Counted from the stretch's first letter, positions 27,162 through 36,443 are shown. The stretch is DNA of 64,000 nucleotides from Bacillus changyiensis (GCF_027706145.1 NZ_JAQFWW010000001.1:372001-436000); one strand, 5' to 3'. Notes: generated by a model from the sequence alone, not told the origin. Program-made: numbers and translations.

Positions 27162-28266
27162 ACTGGAATTCACCCCTTCGAATTTGATTTTGGGCCTCCA
27201 TCATCTGCTTTAAAAAAAACACAGAGTCATCAGGACGCCTATTCTTAGTATAAAATTCCGCAGCCACAAAAGCCAGTTCTTCCAAATAAGGATAACCCTG
27301 ATTATTTCTAAGTGGTTCAAGAGATTCCAACACTTCTGACCTATCTCCTTGCTTAATAAACAACACCTCTAAAAAATTTAACAAAATTAATGATAAACTA
27401 TCATCAAACTTCTGGGCGCTATCTATAGCCTGTTTAAACCATTTCTCTGCTTCGGCTTTTTTATCATCAATGAAATGGATTAATGCCAAAAGATAATAAG
27501 CTAATGTAATGTCTTTTGACCCTGTTTTTTCTGTTGCTTTAATAGCCTCAAGAAGATAAGGGACAGCCTGAAAGCTTCCAATACGTTGATAACAGTTCGC
27601 CATATTTATCAGTGATTTTGTGATCATAGGCCAGTTGTCAATTTCTTGAGAAAGAGCCAAAGCTTTATGTAAATGAGGCAAAGCCTTATCATGGATATGC
27701 AAATCATCATAATTTCCTGCAATAACAAAATGACATTGAATACGGCGAACCATGTATGTAGCCTGCTTTTTGTAAATTTCATATGCCAGAGATATATAAT
27801 ACATAGACATATGCGTTTGTTTCATGTGATAAAACACTTCACCCATCCTGAAATAAAATTCTGCCTTTTCGATTTTATCTGAAATTTTCGATAATCTTTT
27901 TTCTGCCAGTCTATAAGATTGAATCGCTGTTAAGTATTTTCCTTCTGAAAAATAATACATTCCCGAAAAGAAAGAAAAATAATACTCTAATAATCCAGAA
28001 AATTTTCTTCCCTGTCCTTCTATCTCTCTAAGATAATCCGCAAGGGACATTTTTTTTTCATTTGGATAAAGGTAGTCCAACATCAATTGATGCCTAAATC
28101 CCATTAACTGATAATACAACAGCGTATCCTGATCTTCTTCCATGTATTCTATCTCTTGACGAACTTCCTCTTTAAGCCGTTCTGCTTCTATTACGTCTAA
28201 TTTTTGAATTTCGTTATACCATGCATTAATTTTCATTCCTACAACAGAAGATGGTATGACTTTCAA
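27151..28266 (-). CDS. rap: Rap-family response-regulator aspartate phosphatase / regulator
   Basis: 371 residues with the Rap layout: N-terminal three-helix bundle (VGMKINAWYNEIQKLDV, LLYYQLMGFRHQLMLDYL) followed by TPR-type helices (ALPHLHKALALSQEI, LAYYLLALIHF, AEKWFKQAIDSAQKF) and the family ending AQNQIRRGEFQYEI. Such proteins dephosphorylate Spo0F or block ComA and are inhibited by a Phr peptide; the specific target cannot be told here. TTG start with TGAGGGG upstream. It overlaps the downstream phr by 11 bp. Confidence 0.93.
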   Translation of the reverse strand: MKVIPSSVVGMKINAWYNEIQKLDVIEAERLKEEVRQEIEYMEEDQDTLLYYQLMGFRHQLMLDYLYPNEKKMSLADYLREIEGQGRKFSGLLEYYFSFFSGMYYFSEGKYLTAIQSYRLAEKRLSKISDKIEKAEFYFRMGEVFYHMKQTHMSMYYISLAYEIYKKQATYMVRRIQCHFVIAGNYDDLHIHDKALPHLHKALALSQEIDNWPMITKSLINMANCYQRIGSFQAVPYLLEAIKATEKTGSKDITLAYYLLALIHFIDDKKAEAEKWFKQAIDSAQKFDDSLSLILLNFLEVLFIKQGDRSEVLESLEPLRNNQGYPYLEELAFVAAEFYTKNRRPDDSVFFLKQMMEAQNQIRRGEFQYEI

Positions 28267-28495
28267 GACCCCTCATTCCTTTCTTTTTAAAAATAACCTT
28301 TTTATGTTAAGAATAGCACAAAAATTCCAAAAACAAATCAAAAAAAATTGTTTTGAAAAAAGTTTGCGTGACACCGAATGTAAACAAGAGGACAAATGTA
28401 TTTTCCAAAAAAGCAAATCATTTTATTGATTGTGTGTTAAAATTATTCATATTATCTAAATGTTGTATAAAAGGGTAGGGAGTGGACTTTGGTTG

Positions 28496-29761
28496 ATGGG
28501 AAAATTAAATAGGTCATTAACTGTTTGGAATAAGAATTTCACACTTCTTTTTTTCTCTAGGCTCATCAAGGTTTCGGCTGACAGCTTTGCATTTTACTCG
28601 ATTTTGTGGTTTCTGATTTTTAGTGGAAAAGGAGCGATTGGCACTGCTTTATTAATTGCTGTTACTTTTCTTCCAGAAGCAATGTTAGCACCGGTGACAG
28701 GTCCTTTAATGACAAGAAGCACATTAAAGTTTTGGATGTACTTTTCTGACTTAACAAGGGCATTGATTGTACTCTCAATACCAATTAGTTATTTTAACGG
28801 GTTTTCTCCAATGTGGTTTATTATTGGACTTATGATTATTCATTCAGCAACAGGTGCGACATATAATCCTGCGTCAATTACACTGATTCCGCAAATTGTC
28901 CATGATGACTTCATGCAAAAAGCAAATGCGATCATACAGTCTTCCTCTGAAATTGTAAAGCTTGGAATTGTTACGCTATGTGGAGGTCTTCTCACTTTAA
29001 TCGGTCCAGCACCAATCATGATCATTTCCTTCACACTTTATATCATTTCTGGGATTTTGGTTCTTTGTATTAAGTATCAAGCAGATCAGCCATCTACTGA
29101 GCATGACAATGTCAATCAAAGAGGCACATACATGGCAAAATTAAAAAGAGGGTTTTCTTTAGTGAGACATCATAGAATTTTATTCCCTTTAGCCATCTAT
29201 TGTATTTTTATGAATTTAGCAGCAGCACCATGGGAAGCATTGTCCGCAATTTATGTTTCAGAAGATTTAAATGGTACACCGTTTATCCATACGCTTCTGA
29301 AGGCTACAACAGCTATTGGTGCATTTACACTTGGATTTATTCTGGCTAAAGTGAAGATCAACAGATACGGATTTCTTTTTATAACAGCTGGAATGATTGA
29401 AGGTGCATCTTACGTTATCACTGGGCTATTCACAATTGTACCTCTTGTATTCCTGGCTGCCTTTGCATTTGGGGCAGCAGTAAGCTCAATCAATGTTCCA
29501 GAGTACACCATTATTCAAAAGTCTGTAGATGGAGATGATCAGCCGCAAGTGTTTGCTGTTATCAATATGATTGGAAACCTTGCACTTCCATTAGGTTCAG
29601 TGATCTGTGGATATGCAGCAGAAGCGATTGGATCAGGTAAGGTTATTGCAATTGGTGGTTTAATTCAACTTCTCGCTGGTGTTGGAATTTTGCTGTTCAC
29701 ACAGCTTGCCAAAGCTCAAGAGTCCGATCTTATCAAAGAAAAAAATGCAAGCATAACCTAA
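28496..29761 (+). CDS. MFS transporter (macrolide-efflux-like)
   Basis: 421-residue major facilitator protein with about 12 hydrophobic spans, the first at LLFFSRLIKVSADSFAFYSI, with a central loop (about residues 200-220) and motif-A-like segments weakly kept. It resembles the MFS_3/macrolide-efflux group, exporting small molecules by proton antiport. Start uncertain: ATG 28496 follows GTAGGGAGTGG, while an in-frame ATG at 28460 has no RBS. It is divergent from rap; substrate unknown. Confidence 0.8.
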   Translation: MGKLNRSLTVWNKNFTLLFFSRLIKVSADSFAFYSILWFLIFSGKGAIGTALLIAVTFLPEAMLAPVTGPLMTRSTLKFWMYFSDLTRALIVLSIPISYFNGFSPMWFIIGLMIIHSATGATYNPASITLIPQIVHDDFMQKANAIIQSSSEIVKLGIVTLCGGLLTLIGPAPIMIISFTLYIISGILVLCIKYQADQPSTEHDNVNQRGTYMAKLKRGFSLVRHHRILFPLAIYCIFMNLAAAPWEALSAIYVSEDLNGTPFIHTLLKATTAIGAFTLGFILAKVKINRYGFLFITAGMIEGASYVITGLFTIVPLVFLAAFAFGAAVSSINVPEYTIIQKSVDGDDQPQVFAVINMIGNLALPLGSVICGYAAEAIGSGKVIAIGGLIQLLAGVGILLFTQLAKAQESDLIKEKNASIT

Positions 29762-30000
29762 AAAAAATGCACGGACTAAAATATAATGAAACTTAAAACT
29801 TGTCAAATACAAAAGCATATTAAATGCTTTACCAGAGTTGATAAAGGAAAACAAGCCAAAAATAAAGAGTGCGGGATAAGGATATCTATCTTGGAGATAT
29901 TGTTCAAATAACAAATGTTAATTGCTATGGAGACAAAAAGGCTTTCAAGGTAAGCCTCCTGAATATATGATTGCATTAAAAATCGTTAAGGGGTTGTTTC

Positions 30001-30193
30001 TTGAAGATCATTTAATTAAAGTGTGAGAAGCAGTCGATTTCTTCAATGAAAAAAATGTTTATGCTGAAAAAGAGCATTACGGTGAATCGGTAGTGACATT
30101 CTGTTTAGCCGATCAGATGCTTGGGGAGCAGCTGAGTTTTATCGGCAAGCTAATGAAGCGAAGCGACAAATTGAAAGGGGAGAATCTTTATGA
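30001..30193 (+). pseudogene. rap pseudogene (C-terminal remnant)
   Basis: Reading through the stretch gives LFLEDHLIKV, a TGA, EAVDFFNEKNVYAEKEHYGES, then after a +1 shift near 30115 AWGAAEFYRQANEAKRQIERGESL and a stop. The last part matches the Rap ending (compare AQNQIRRGEFQYEI in the intact rap at 27.2 kb). One in-frame stop and at least one frameshift show that it is dead. Its terminal TGA overlaps the ATG of the following phr by 4 bp, as in intact pairs. Confidence 0.75.
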
Positions 30194-30306
30194 AAAAAAT
30201 GTTTATTTGTGCAATTCTTTTAACCGGTATAGCAGTTGGTGCAATAACAACAATAAGTGATACTCAAGGTGGTACCTTCAAAGTTGCTGATCGTGCACGG
30301 ACTTGA
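30190..30306 (+). CDS. orphan Phr-like peptide precursor (38 aa)
   Basis: An intact 38-codon gene with AAAGGGGAGA 8 bp before the ATG. The product MKKMFICAILLTGIAVGAIT has a charged start and export segment and ends KVADRART, with DRART as the likely C-terminal pentapeptide. It overlaps the stop of a degenerate rap by 4 bp. The precursor still reads open while its partner is dead, so it may act on another Rap or be a recent leftover. Expression is untested. Confidence 0.72.
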   Translation: MKKMFICAILLTGIAVGAITTISDTQGGTFKVADRART

Positions 30307-30463
30307 TTTTTATCTCCAATATAAATAGCAACCATAAGAAATACTTCATGTATAGTTGTTTTTTAGCATTTAAGGGCTGCCCGTTTAATCACGTTTACAA
30401 TGACGATAAAAGATGTGATTATTTTTTGGCCGTCCTTTCTTTTCACTGAGATTTTAAAAAATA

Positions 30464-30506
30464 TTGACATACCCCCTTGTGTATATTAATATACCCGTAG
30501 AGGTAT
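30464..30506 (+). promoter_or_regulatory. promoter of the persulfide operon with CstR-type operators
   Basis: SigA promoter TTGACA (30464-30469), 17 bp, TAATAT (30487-30492). Immediately downstream is ATACC-cgtaga-GGTAT (30491-30506), a perfect inverted repeat; a weaker partner ATACCCCC...GTAT lies in the spacer (30469-30484). CsoR/CstR-family operators have this TACC/GGTA form, and a CstR gene sits 2.5 kb downstream. Confidence 0.78.
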
Positions 30507-30524
30507 GAAAGAGAGGGTGAAAAG

Positions 30525-31004
30525 ATGCCAAATCAAAAAACCAATATCATCTTGTTTAGCGGTGATTATGATAAAGCGATGGCAGCATTTATCATTGCAA
30601 ATGGAGCGGCCGCATATGACCATGAAGTAACGATCTTTTTTACATTTTGGGGATTGAACACCTTAAAAAAAGAAAACATCAAAACACCAATAGCAAAACG
30701 AGCTATTGAAAAAATGTTTGGTTGGATGATGCCAAAAAGTGCTGATCACCTACCATTATCAAAAATGAATATGCTTGGTCTAGGTCCAAAGATGATTAAA
30801 CACGTCATAAAGAAGCACCATGCCCTATCATTGCCGCAATTGATCGAACTGGCGAACGAGCAGGGGGTTAAGCTAATGGCGTGTACAATGACAATGGATT
30901 TATTGGGCATTAAACAAGAAGAGTTGATCGATGGTACTGAATTTGGCGGTGTCGCAGCGTATTTAGGCGAAGCTTCTGAAGGACAGATTAACTTATTTAT
31001 TTAA
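30525..31004 (+). CDS. DsrE/DsrF-like protein (YrkE-like)
   Basis: 159-residue DsrE/F-fold protein: ILFSGDYDKAMAAFIIANGAAAYDHEVTIFFTFWGL start, then MLGLGPKMIKHVIKKH and LMACTMTMDLLGI with a cysteine at about 127, a candidate persulfide carrier. Family members shuttle sulfane sulfur with TusA and rhodanese partners, both encoded just downstream. First gene behind the CstR-type operator. ATG with GAGAGGG upstream. Confidence 0.88.
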   Translation: MPNQKTNIILFSGDYDKAMAAFIIANGAAAYDHEVTIFFTFWGLNTLKKENIKTPIAKRAIEKMFGWMMPKSADHLPLSKMNMLGLGPKMIKHVIKKHHALSLPQLIELANEQGVKLMACTMTMDLLGIKQEELIDGTEFGGVAAYLGEASEGQINLFI

Positions 31005-31094
31005 GTTATTTTTATACCCTTACATGTATTTGTATATTTACCGTGATGGCACGCAAACCAGGGCCATCCAGGAATAAAAAAGGAGGGAGATATT

Positions 31095-32606
31095 TTGAAA
31101 CATTTTTTCAAGAAAAATCGAGAAACAACAGAACAAATCACATATGATGTGCCAGTCATGGCGTTACAAACGTTTGAAGCAAAAGTAGAACAGGGCGAAA
31201 TATTGAATATTATTGATGTCCGCGAGATTGACGAATATGAAGATCGTCATATTCCACATGCAGTGAATCTTCCTTTAAGTGAAATAAAGGAGAGACTGGA
31301 TGAGCTGAATAAAGATGATGAGATATATGTGATCTGTCATTCAGGGAAGAGAAGTGGAATGGCGACACAATTATTGGCGAATCACGGATTTACTAAGTTA
31401 ATGAATGTAGTACCTGGTATGGCGGAATGGACAGGGAAAACAGCATCCAAACAAACAAATGTCCCAACAACATGTCAAGCTATAACATCTACTGAACTAA
31501 CGAAAAAAATTGTCAACAAAGAACCTCTTTTTATTTTAGATGTACGCAATTCAAATGATTATTCAGAGTGGAAAATTGAAGGAGAAGGCATTGAAATGAT
31601 CAATGTCCCTTACTATGACATGTTAGATGGTGTCGACTCTATATTAGGAGAACTTCCGAAAGATCAAGAGATTATCGTTGTATGCGCCAAAGAAGGTTCT
31701 TCAATTGTCATTGCAGATATGCTTGCACAAAAAGGTGTTACAAACCTTTATTACTTAAAAGGCGGGATGATCGCATGGAGTGAACATCTTGAACCGGTTA
31801 AAATCGGTGACTTACAAAGCGGTGGAGAAATCTTTCAATTCGTTCGAATTGGAAAAGGGTGCCTATCATACTATGTCGAATCAGCTAAAGAGGCCGTTGT
31901 CATTGATCCGATCAGAACAACCAAAGTTTTTGAACAATTTGCGGAACAAAGAGGGGCCAAAATCGTCGCAACAATCGATACTCATTTACATGCTGACCAT
32001 ATTTCCGGTGGACGCATGTTGGCAGAACATACAGAAGCAGCTTATTACCTTCCAGAGGGAGATGCTAGTGACATAACATTTGCCTATCACAAACTAGAGG
32101 AAGGCCATGATATCACAATTGGATGTTCCAAAGTTGAACCTATCTCTTCACCTGGGCATACAAGCGGTAGTACGTCTTTGATGATTGACAGGCAATTTCT
32201 TATGACAGGAGATAGCTTATTTATCGAATCAATTGGTCGCCCAGATCTGGCAGGAAAAGCGGAAGAACTAGCTGGTGACCTTAGAACAACTCTATATCAA
32301 CGTTATCAACAGCTTCCTGGAGAAATGATTGTCCTACCAGGACACTTTGGTACTATTTCTGAACTTGGAAAACGCGGCGAAGCAGCCAAATATTTAAAAG
32401 ATTTATTTACATGGAATTCCGGTCTCAATATCCAGGATGAACAAGAATTCCGGAAAATGGTTACTGGAAATCTACCACCACAACCAAATCATTATCAAGA
32501 GATCCGGCTAATCAATCAAGGAAAAATCACACCTTCTTGCGATGAACAAACAGAGATGGAAATTGGACCGAATCGCTGTGCTATTGCAGGCCCAGAAAAT
32601 ATATAA
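31095..32606 (+). CDS. rhodanese-rhodanese-persulfide dioxygenase fusion (YrkH/CstB-related)
   Basis: 503 residues in three domains. Rhodanese 1 (about 20-115) has active loop CHSGKRS with Cys81. Rhodanese 2 (about 130-235) has CAKEGSS with Cys197, lacking the usual arginine. The metallo-beta-lactamase domain (about 245-460) has [11 protein letters not shown] (His297, His299, Asp301, His302), SPGHTSGS and [14 protein letters not shown], like Fe(II) persulfide dioxygenases. Predicted to oxidise low-molecular-weight persulfides and pass sulfur to thiosulfate. In S. aureus CstB the dioxygenase is N-terminal; here it is C-terminal. TTG start after AGGAGGGAGA. Confidence 0.9.
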   Translation: MKHFFKKNRETTEQITYDVPVMALQTFEAKVEQGEILNIIDVREIDEYEDRHIPHAVNLPLSEIKERLDELNKDDEIYVICHSGKRSGMATQLLANHGFTKLMNVVPGMAEWTGKTASKQTNVPTTCQAITSTELTKKIVNKEPLFILDVRNSNDYSEWKIEGEGIEMINVPYYDMLDGVDSILGELPKDQEIIVVCAKEGSSIVIADMLAQKGVTNLYYLKGGMIAWSEHLEPVKIGDLQSGGEIFQFVRIGKGCLSYYVESAKEAVVIDPIRTTKVFEQFAEQRGAKIVATIDTHLHADHISGGRMLAEHTEAAYYLPEGDASDITFAYHKLEEGHDITIGCSKVEPISSPGHTSGSTSLMIDRQFLMTGDSLFIESIGRPDLAGKAEELAGDLRTTLYQRYQQLPGEMIVLPGHFGTISELGKRGEAAKYLKDLFTWNSGLNIQDEQEFRKMVTGNLPPQPNHYQEIRLINQGKITPSCDEQTEMEIGPNRCAIAGPENI

Positions 32607-32619
32607 CGGAGGGATACAC

Positions 32620-32847
32620 ATGAAATCAACAACTCAATTAGATGCCAAAGGTTTAGCATGCCCAATGCCAATCATTAAAACAAAAAAAGCAATGGATGAA
32701 CTGAAAAGCGGGGAGATTCTCGAAATTCACACAACTGATAAAGGTTCAAAAAGTGATTTAACAGCTTGGGCTAAATCAACTGGACACGAATTAGTAAAAC
32801 ATACAGAAGAAACCGGGATCTTCAAATTTTGGATTCGAAAACAGTAA
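32620..32847 (+). CDS. TusA-family sulfur carrier
   Basis: 75-residue TusA/SirA-fold protein with the sulfur-binding motif LACPMPIIKTKKAM (Cys near residue 14) and a basic end FKFWIRKQ. Takes up persulfide sulfur and hands it on, here with DsrE-like and rhodanese partners of the same operon. ATG preceded by CGGAGGG. It lies 13 bp after the fusion gene. Confidence 0.93.
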   Translation: MKSTTQLDAKGLACPMPIIKTKKAMDELKSGEILEIHTTDKGSKSDLTAWAKSTGHELVKHTEETGIFKFWIRKQ

Positions 32848-32862
32848 TTTTTTCTTGACCGG

Positions 32863-32885
32863 CGGCGTTCTAAACGCCGTCTTTA
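32863..32885 (+). terminator. terminator of the persulfide operon
   Basis: CGGCGTT-CTA-AACGCCG stem followed by TCTTTATCT, 16 bp after the tusA-like stop. Confidence 0.8.
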
Positions 32886-33014
32886 TCTGATTAGCCGTTT
32901 AAACGTACAATGGAATAGGAATCTTAGCAGGAACTACCTAAAGGAGTATGTGTATATGAGATTTCTGTGTATAATAGATAAAATAGGCGAAATATTGTAG
33001 TGGGAGTGTTCGTT

Positions 33015-33275
33015 ATGGAATATAATGATCAAATCATCAAACGTTTAAAACGAGTTGAAGGACAAGTTGGTGGAGTCATCAGGATGATGAATGAAGAAAA
33101 AAACTGCAAAGATGTCATTTCACAACTTTCTGCAGTTAGAAGTGCTGTTGATAAAACGATCGCTGTCATCGTGGCAACCAATCTAGAAAAATGTCTGACA
33201 GAAGAAATGGCTTCAGGCAATGATACAAGAAAAATGGTTGAAGAAGCGGTCAACCTTTTAGTGAAAAGCCGTTAA
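33015..33275 (+). CDS. cstR: CsoR-family persulfide sensor, CstR type
   Basis: 86-residue all-helical repressor. Cys31 and Cys60 fall exactly at the positions of the reactive cysteines of S. aureus CstR, and residue 56, where the copper sensor CsoR has a ligand His, is Asn; so this is a sulfide/persulfide sensor, not a copper sensor. Start ATG 33015 after GGGAGTG; an in-frame GTG at 33000 has no RBS. A TATAAT at 32970-32975 may be its -10 box. It would repress the promoter at 30464-30506. Confidence 0.88.
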   Translation: MEYNDQIIKRLKRVEGQVGGVIRMMNEEKNCKDVISQLSAVRSAVDKTIAVIVATNLEKCLTEEMASGNDTRKMVEEAVNLLVKSR

Positions 33276-33288
33276 TAGAAGAATCTTA

Positions 33289-33313
33289 AGCCCCTTAAAA
33301 TAGGGGTTTTTTT
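33289..33313 (+). terminator. terminator of cstR
   Basis: AAGCCCCT / AGGGGTTTTTTT stem with a short AT loop, 14 bp after the stop. Confidence 0.9.
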
Positions 33314-33377
33314 CGTTTCTTTTGATACTCGAATTATTGTTATGAATTCAAGGAAAGATCATACAGATGTAATTTTT

Positions 33378-33415
33378 TATAATCAGTTGATTATATAAGC
33401 AACTGATTATATAAT
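33378..33415 (+). promoter_or_regulatory. ars promoter covered by an inverted repeat
   Basis: SigA promoter TTGATT (33387-33392), 17 bp, TATAAT (33410-33415). It is overlaid by a perfect 12-bp inverted repeat TATAATCAGTTG (33378-33389) and CAACTGATTATA (33400-33411), the probable ArsR operator that would block polymerase when no arsenite is bound. Confidence 0.85.
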
Positions 33416-33460
33416 AAGTTTACTTAACAGCAACTTCAAATAGGGGAAAGGAAGCATGAA

Positions 33461-33808
33461 ATGATCATCCAAACGAAACTAGATGCAGCATGTACAGTGA
33501 ATTGTATGAAGCTATTAAGTGACTCAACCAGATTACTTATGTTGAAATTGCTTCAACAAAAACCATATTGTGTTTGCCAACTTGTTGACATGTTTGAAAC
33601 GAGTCAACCTGCGATAAGCCAGCATTTACGGAAACTGAAACAAGCGAATCTGATCAAGGAAGAACGTAAAGAACAATGGCGGTTTTATTCACTCGGCGAT
33701 GACTTTCCAGAGCGTGAACTAGTGCTCACGATTCTCAATCAAATTGATGATCATGATCACCAATTTCAAGCCATTAAACAAAAAGAAAAACCAGTTTTAT
33801 GCAAGTAA
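33461..33808 (+). CDS. arsR: ArsR-family metalloregulator
   Basis: 115-residue winged-helix repressor: LLSDSTRLLMLKLL, metal loop YCVCQLVDMF (Cys37, Cys39, the ELCVCD-type site), recognition helix TSQPAISQHLRKLKQANLI and wing EERKEQWRFYSL. An additional cysteine pair, CTVNC (Cys11, Cys15), lies at the N-terminus, recalling the four-thiolate site of CadC, so sensing of As(III) may be joined by another metal. ATG after GGGGAAAGGAAG. Leads arsB and arsC. Confidence 0.93.
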   Translation: MIIQTKLDAACTVNCMKLLSDSTRLLMLKLLQQKPYCVCQLVDMFETSQPAISQHLRKLKQANLIKEERKEQWRFYSLGDDFPERELVLTILNQIDDHDHQFQAIKQKEKPVLCK

Positions 33809-33820
33809 GGAGGAATGGCT

Positions 33821-35113
33821 ATGACGATATTAGCCATTAGCATCTTTCTACTGACGCTGACACTTGTCATTTGGCAACCGAAACAATTATCAATTGGCTG
33901 GTCAGCCTGTGGCGGAGCCGTTTTATCATTAATTGTCGGAGTTGTTGATATAGGGGATGTCTTGGATGTAACAGGGATCGTGTGGAATGCAACGTTTGCC
34001 TTTATTGCGATTATTATTATTTCCTTAATTCTCGATGCAATTGGCTTTTTTGAATGGGCTGCCTTGCATATGGCCAAGGCGGCCAAAGGAAACGGCATTC
34101 TGATGTTTGTCTATGTATCTTTGTTAGGAGCAATTGTTGCGGGATTCTTCGCTAATGATGGAGCTGCCTTAATTTTAACACCGATTGTTCTTGCTATGGT
34201 ACGCGCCTTAAACTTTAAAGAAAAACTAGTTTTCCCGTTTATCATCGCAAGTGGTTTTATTGCTGACACTACATCACTCCCGCTTGTGGTTAGCAACCTT
34301 GTTAATATCGTGTCCGCAGATTTCTTTAAGGTTGGCTTTATCGAATATGCAACAAGAATGATGATCCCTAACCTGTTTTCACTATTTGCAAGTATTATCG
34401 TTCTTTATCTATTTTTTAGAAAAAACATCCCACGGCATTATGACATGACAGATGTCAAGCAACCGAGCGAAGCGATCAAAGACAAAAAGATATTTCACTT
34501 ATCATGGTTGATCTTAGCTATTCTATTAGCAGGCTATTTCATTAGTGAGCTGTTTGCTATCCCAGTCTCAATTATTGCTGGTATGATCGCGATCTTTTTC
34601 TTGTTTGCTGCACAAAAAAGTCCGGTCGTTCAGACAAAGGCAGTCTTAAAAGGAGCACCATGGGCGGTCGTCTTCTTTTCGATTGGCATGTATGTCGTTG
34701 TATATGGATTGAAAAATGTGGGATTAACAGATGTATTGGCAAAAGTGATTCAAGCTACAGCTGATCAAGGTCTTTTTGTTGCGACAATTGGTATGGGCTT
34801 TATTGCAGCCATTTTGTCATCTGTTATGAATAATATGCCGACTGTGATGATTGATGCGCTTGCCATACAAAGCACAGACACCCATGGACTTATCAGGGAG
34901 ACATTGATTTACGCCAACGTGATCGGTTCTGATCTCGGTCCAAAAATTACACCGATCGGTTCACTGGCAACACTGCTCTGGCTTCATGTTCTTTCCTTAA
35001 AAGGTGTGAAGATTTCTTGGGGAACTTATTTTAAAACAGGCATCATCTTGACGATTCCAACACTTTTTATCACACTAATCGGGCTTTATATCTGGCTTCT
35101 CATCATTCATTAA
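33821..35113 (+). CDS. arsB: arsenite efflux pump ArsB
   Basis: Integral membrane arsenite/antimonite exporter of the ArsB/NhaD family, about 11-12 spans in 430 residues. The family segment [19 protein letters not shown] and [16 protein letters not shown] are present, with [20 protein letters not shown] near the end. ATG 33821 is seven bases from AAGGAGG; an ATG at 33815 is in frame but too close. Works alone by proton motive force because no arsA is nearby. Confidence 0.95.
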   Translation: MTILAISIFLLTLTLVIWQPKQLSIGWSACGGAVLSLIVGVVDIGDVLDVTGIVWNATFAFIAIIIISLILDAIGFFEWAALHMAKAAKGNGILMFVYVSLLGAIVAGFFANDGAALILTPIVLAMVRALNFKEKLVFPFIIASGFIADTTSLPLVVSNLVNIVSADFFKVGFIEYATRMMIPNLFSLFASIIVLYLFFRKNIPRHYDMTDVKQPSEAIKDKKIFHLSWLILAILLAGYFISELFAIPVSIIAGMIAIFFLFAAQKSPVVQTKAVLKGAPWAVVFFSIGMYVVVYGLKNVGLTDVLAKVIQATADQGLFVATIGMGFIAAILSSVMNNMPTVMIDALAIQSTDTHGLIRETLIYANVIGSDLGPKITPIGSLATLLWLHVLSLKGVKISWGTYFKTGIILTIPTLFITLIGLYIWLLIIH

Positions 35114-35130
35114 AAAGGAGACGATCACCA

Positions 35131-35547
35131 ATGACGAAAAAAACAATTTACTTTTTATGCACGGGTAACTCTTGCCGCAGCCAAATGGCTGAAGGCTGGG
35201 CGAAAAAACATTTAGGGGACAAATGGAATGTCTATAGCGCAGGAATTGAAGCACACGGTTTAAATCCAAATGCCGTTAAAGCTATGAAAGAGGCAGGTAT
35301 CGATATTTCTGGACAAACTTCTGATATGATTGATCAGAATATCTTAAACAATGCTGACCTTGTCATTACATTATGCGGAGACGCAGCTGACAAATGTCCT
35401 ATAACACCAGCGAACGTTAAACGCGAACATTGGGGCTTCGATGATCCGGCAAAAGCCGAAGGAACAGAAGCAGAGAAATGGGCATTTTTTCAGCGAGTAC
35501 GGGATGAAATCGGTGACCGAATCAAGCGTTTTGCGGAAACAAAGTAG
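35131..35547 (+). CDS. arsC: thioredoxin-linked arsenate reductase
   Basis: 138-residue low-molecular-weight phosphatase-type ArsC reducing arsenate to arsenite for export by ArsB. The P-loop is CTGNSCRS with nucleophile Cys10 and Cys15; the redox relay Cys82 and Cys89 is in LCGDAADKC, all as in S. aureus ArsC. RBS AAAGGAGA, 17 bp after arsB. End of the arsRBC operon. Confidence 0.97.
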   Translation: MTKKTIYFLCTGNSCRSQMAEGWAKKHLGDKWNVYSAGIEAHGLNPNAVKAMKEAGIDISGQTSDMIDQNILNNADLVITLCGDAADKCPITPANVKREHWGFDDPAKAEGTEAEKWAFFQRVRDEIGDRIKRFAETK

Positions 35548-35559
35548 CTGATCAGATTG

Positions 35560-35830
35560 TCAGTGTGCATGTTGCTAGCTGGAAATCAATTTATCAGAGA
35601 ATCTTGTCTGATGACGTATGGGCTTGACTTTCAGTTGATTGAGACAAACTTTGGAGAACATCGTTAAGAAAGCAAGAAGATATCGTTTATGGTGCAGAAG
35701 ACAATGACGGCAACATCGCCGGCTTTGGCTCAACCAGTTTCGCTAATAAATCTGCTATCACACGACCCAAGGAAGTACATCGGACTCTTTGATGGTCTGG
35801 GTGTTAGCCCTTCAAGAACATTATCCAGTC
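35560..35830 (+). pseudogene. GNAT acetyltransferase remnant
   Basis: After arsC the sequence reads VHVASWKSIYQRILSDD and, in a shifted frame, RKQEDIVYGAEDNDGNIAGFGS, which are the start and middle of a GNAT N-acetyltransferase; stops and shifts separate them. The open frame at 35689-35967 is a chance frame over this remnant. It may once have been part of the ars region. Confidence 0.6.
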
Positions 35831-35877
35831 GTTGCAATTGTTTGAACGAATACGAGAAAAATGTCTCAAATATAACG

Positions 35878-35910
35878 AAAGACCTCCACATCACATGGAG
35901 GTCTTTATTA
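35878..35910. terminator. bidirectional terminator
   Basis: Perfect 11-bp arms AAAGACCTCCA / TGGAGGTCTTT with a 7-base loop between converging genes. Minus-strand reading also ends in TTTCGTTAT, so it serves the ferritin gene as well. Confidence 0.88.
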
Positions 35911-35921
35911 TACGCGCATGA

Positions 35922-36443
35922 TTATCCTCCTTGTCCTCTAGCCGTCATATCAACAGGCTCCCGCTGACCAAGTTCTTGATCAAGTAAGAGGACAGCAGAT
36001 GCGTTGTTGCCAGCAAGCTGAAATCTTTCCAGAATAGTAATCGTCTGTGCTTCTTCTTCCGTTTGTTCTCTCAAGAACTCCAAAAAGATCACGATACTTT
36101 GTTGATCTCCTTCCTGTTGGGCAATTGTATATGCTTGTCGATAATTTTCTGTTACATATTGTTCATGTGCTAACACTTTTTGAAAAGCCTCAACCGTATT
36201 TCCAAAATTGATCGGTTGCTCGGGGATATTTTTAATTTGCACAACCCCATTACGGTCGGTTAAGTAGTCGATTAATTTTAATGCATGACCGCGCTCTTCA
36301 TCATGCTGGACCCTAAACCAATGCCCAATACCTGTTAAGTTTAAACGATTGAAGTAATTTGACATTGCTAAATATAAGTATGCAGACTGGTATTCAATTT
36401 GAATTAAATTATTGATCAGCTGTTGCATTCGATCACTTATCAT
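35922..36443 (-). CDS. ferritin
   Basis: 173-residue four-helix ferritin-like diiron protein storing iron. Helix A IQYEQ-type segment reads LIQIEYQSAYLYLAM (Glu17 ligand), helix B HWFRVQHDEERGHALKL carries the EXXH ligand pair, and helix D has EFLREQTEEEAQT. The tail beyond about residue 155 is short and low in complexity. Stands alone, converging with the ars region; no Fur box was identified. Confidence 0.93.
   Translation of the reverse strand: MISDRMQQLINNLIQIEYQSAYLYLAMSNYFNRLNLTGIGHWFRVQHDEERGHALKLIDYLTDRNGVVQIKNIPEQPINFGNTVEAFQKVLAHEQYVTENYRQAYTIAQQEGDQQSIVIFLEFLREQTEEEAQTITILERFQLAGNNASAVLLLDQELGQREPVDMTARGQGG

Larger units (their letters stand above)
29762..30524. other. intergenic zone with decayed rap, orphan phr and a promoter
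   Basis: The left half (29762-30000) has no intact gene. The rest holds a degraded rap C-terminus, an intact phr-like gene at 30190-30306, a weak stem at 30387-30420 (AATCAC/GTGATT then ATTTTTT) and the promoter of the sulfur operon. Confidence 0.6.

Noticed and set aside
33015..33275. Annotation as copper-sensing CsoR
   Set aside because: The histidine ligand is replaced by Asn56, and Cys31/Cys60 match CstR.
35689..35967. 92-codon open frame on the plus strand after arsC
   Set aside because: It crosses a GNAT remnant in the wrong frame and runs through the terminator into the ferritin gene; no RBS.
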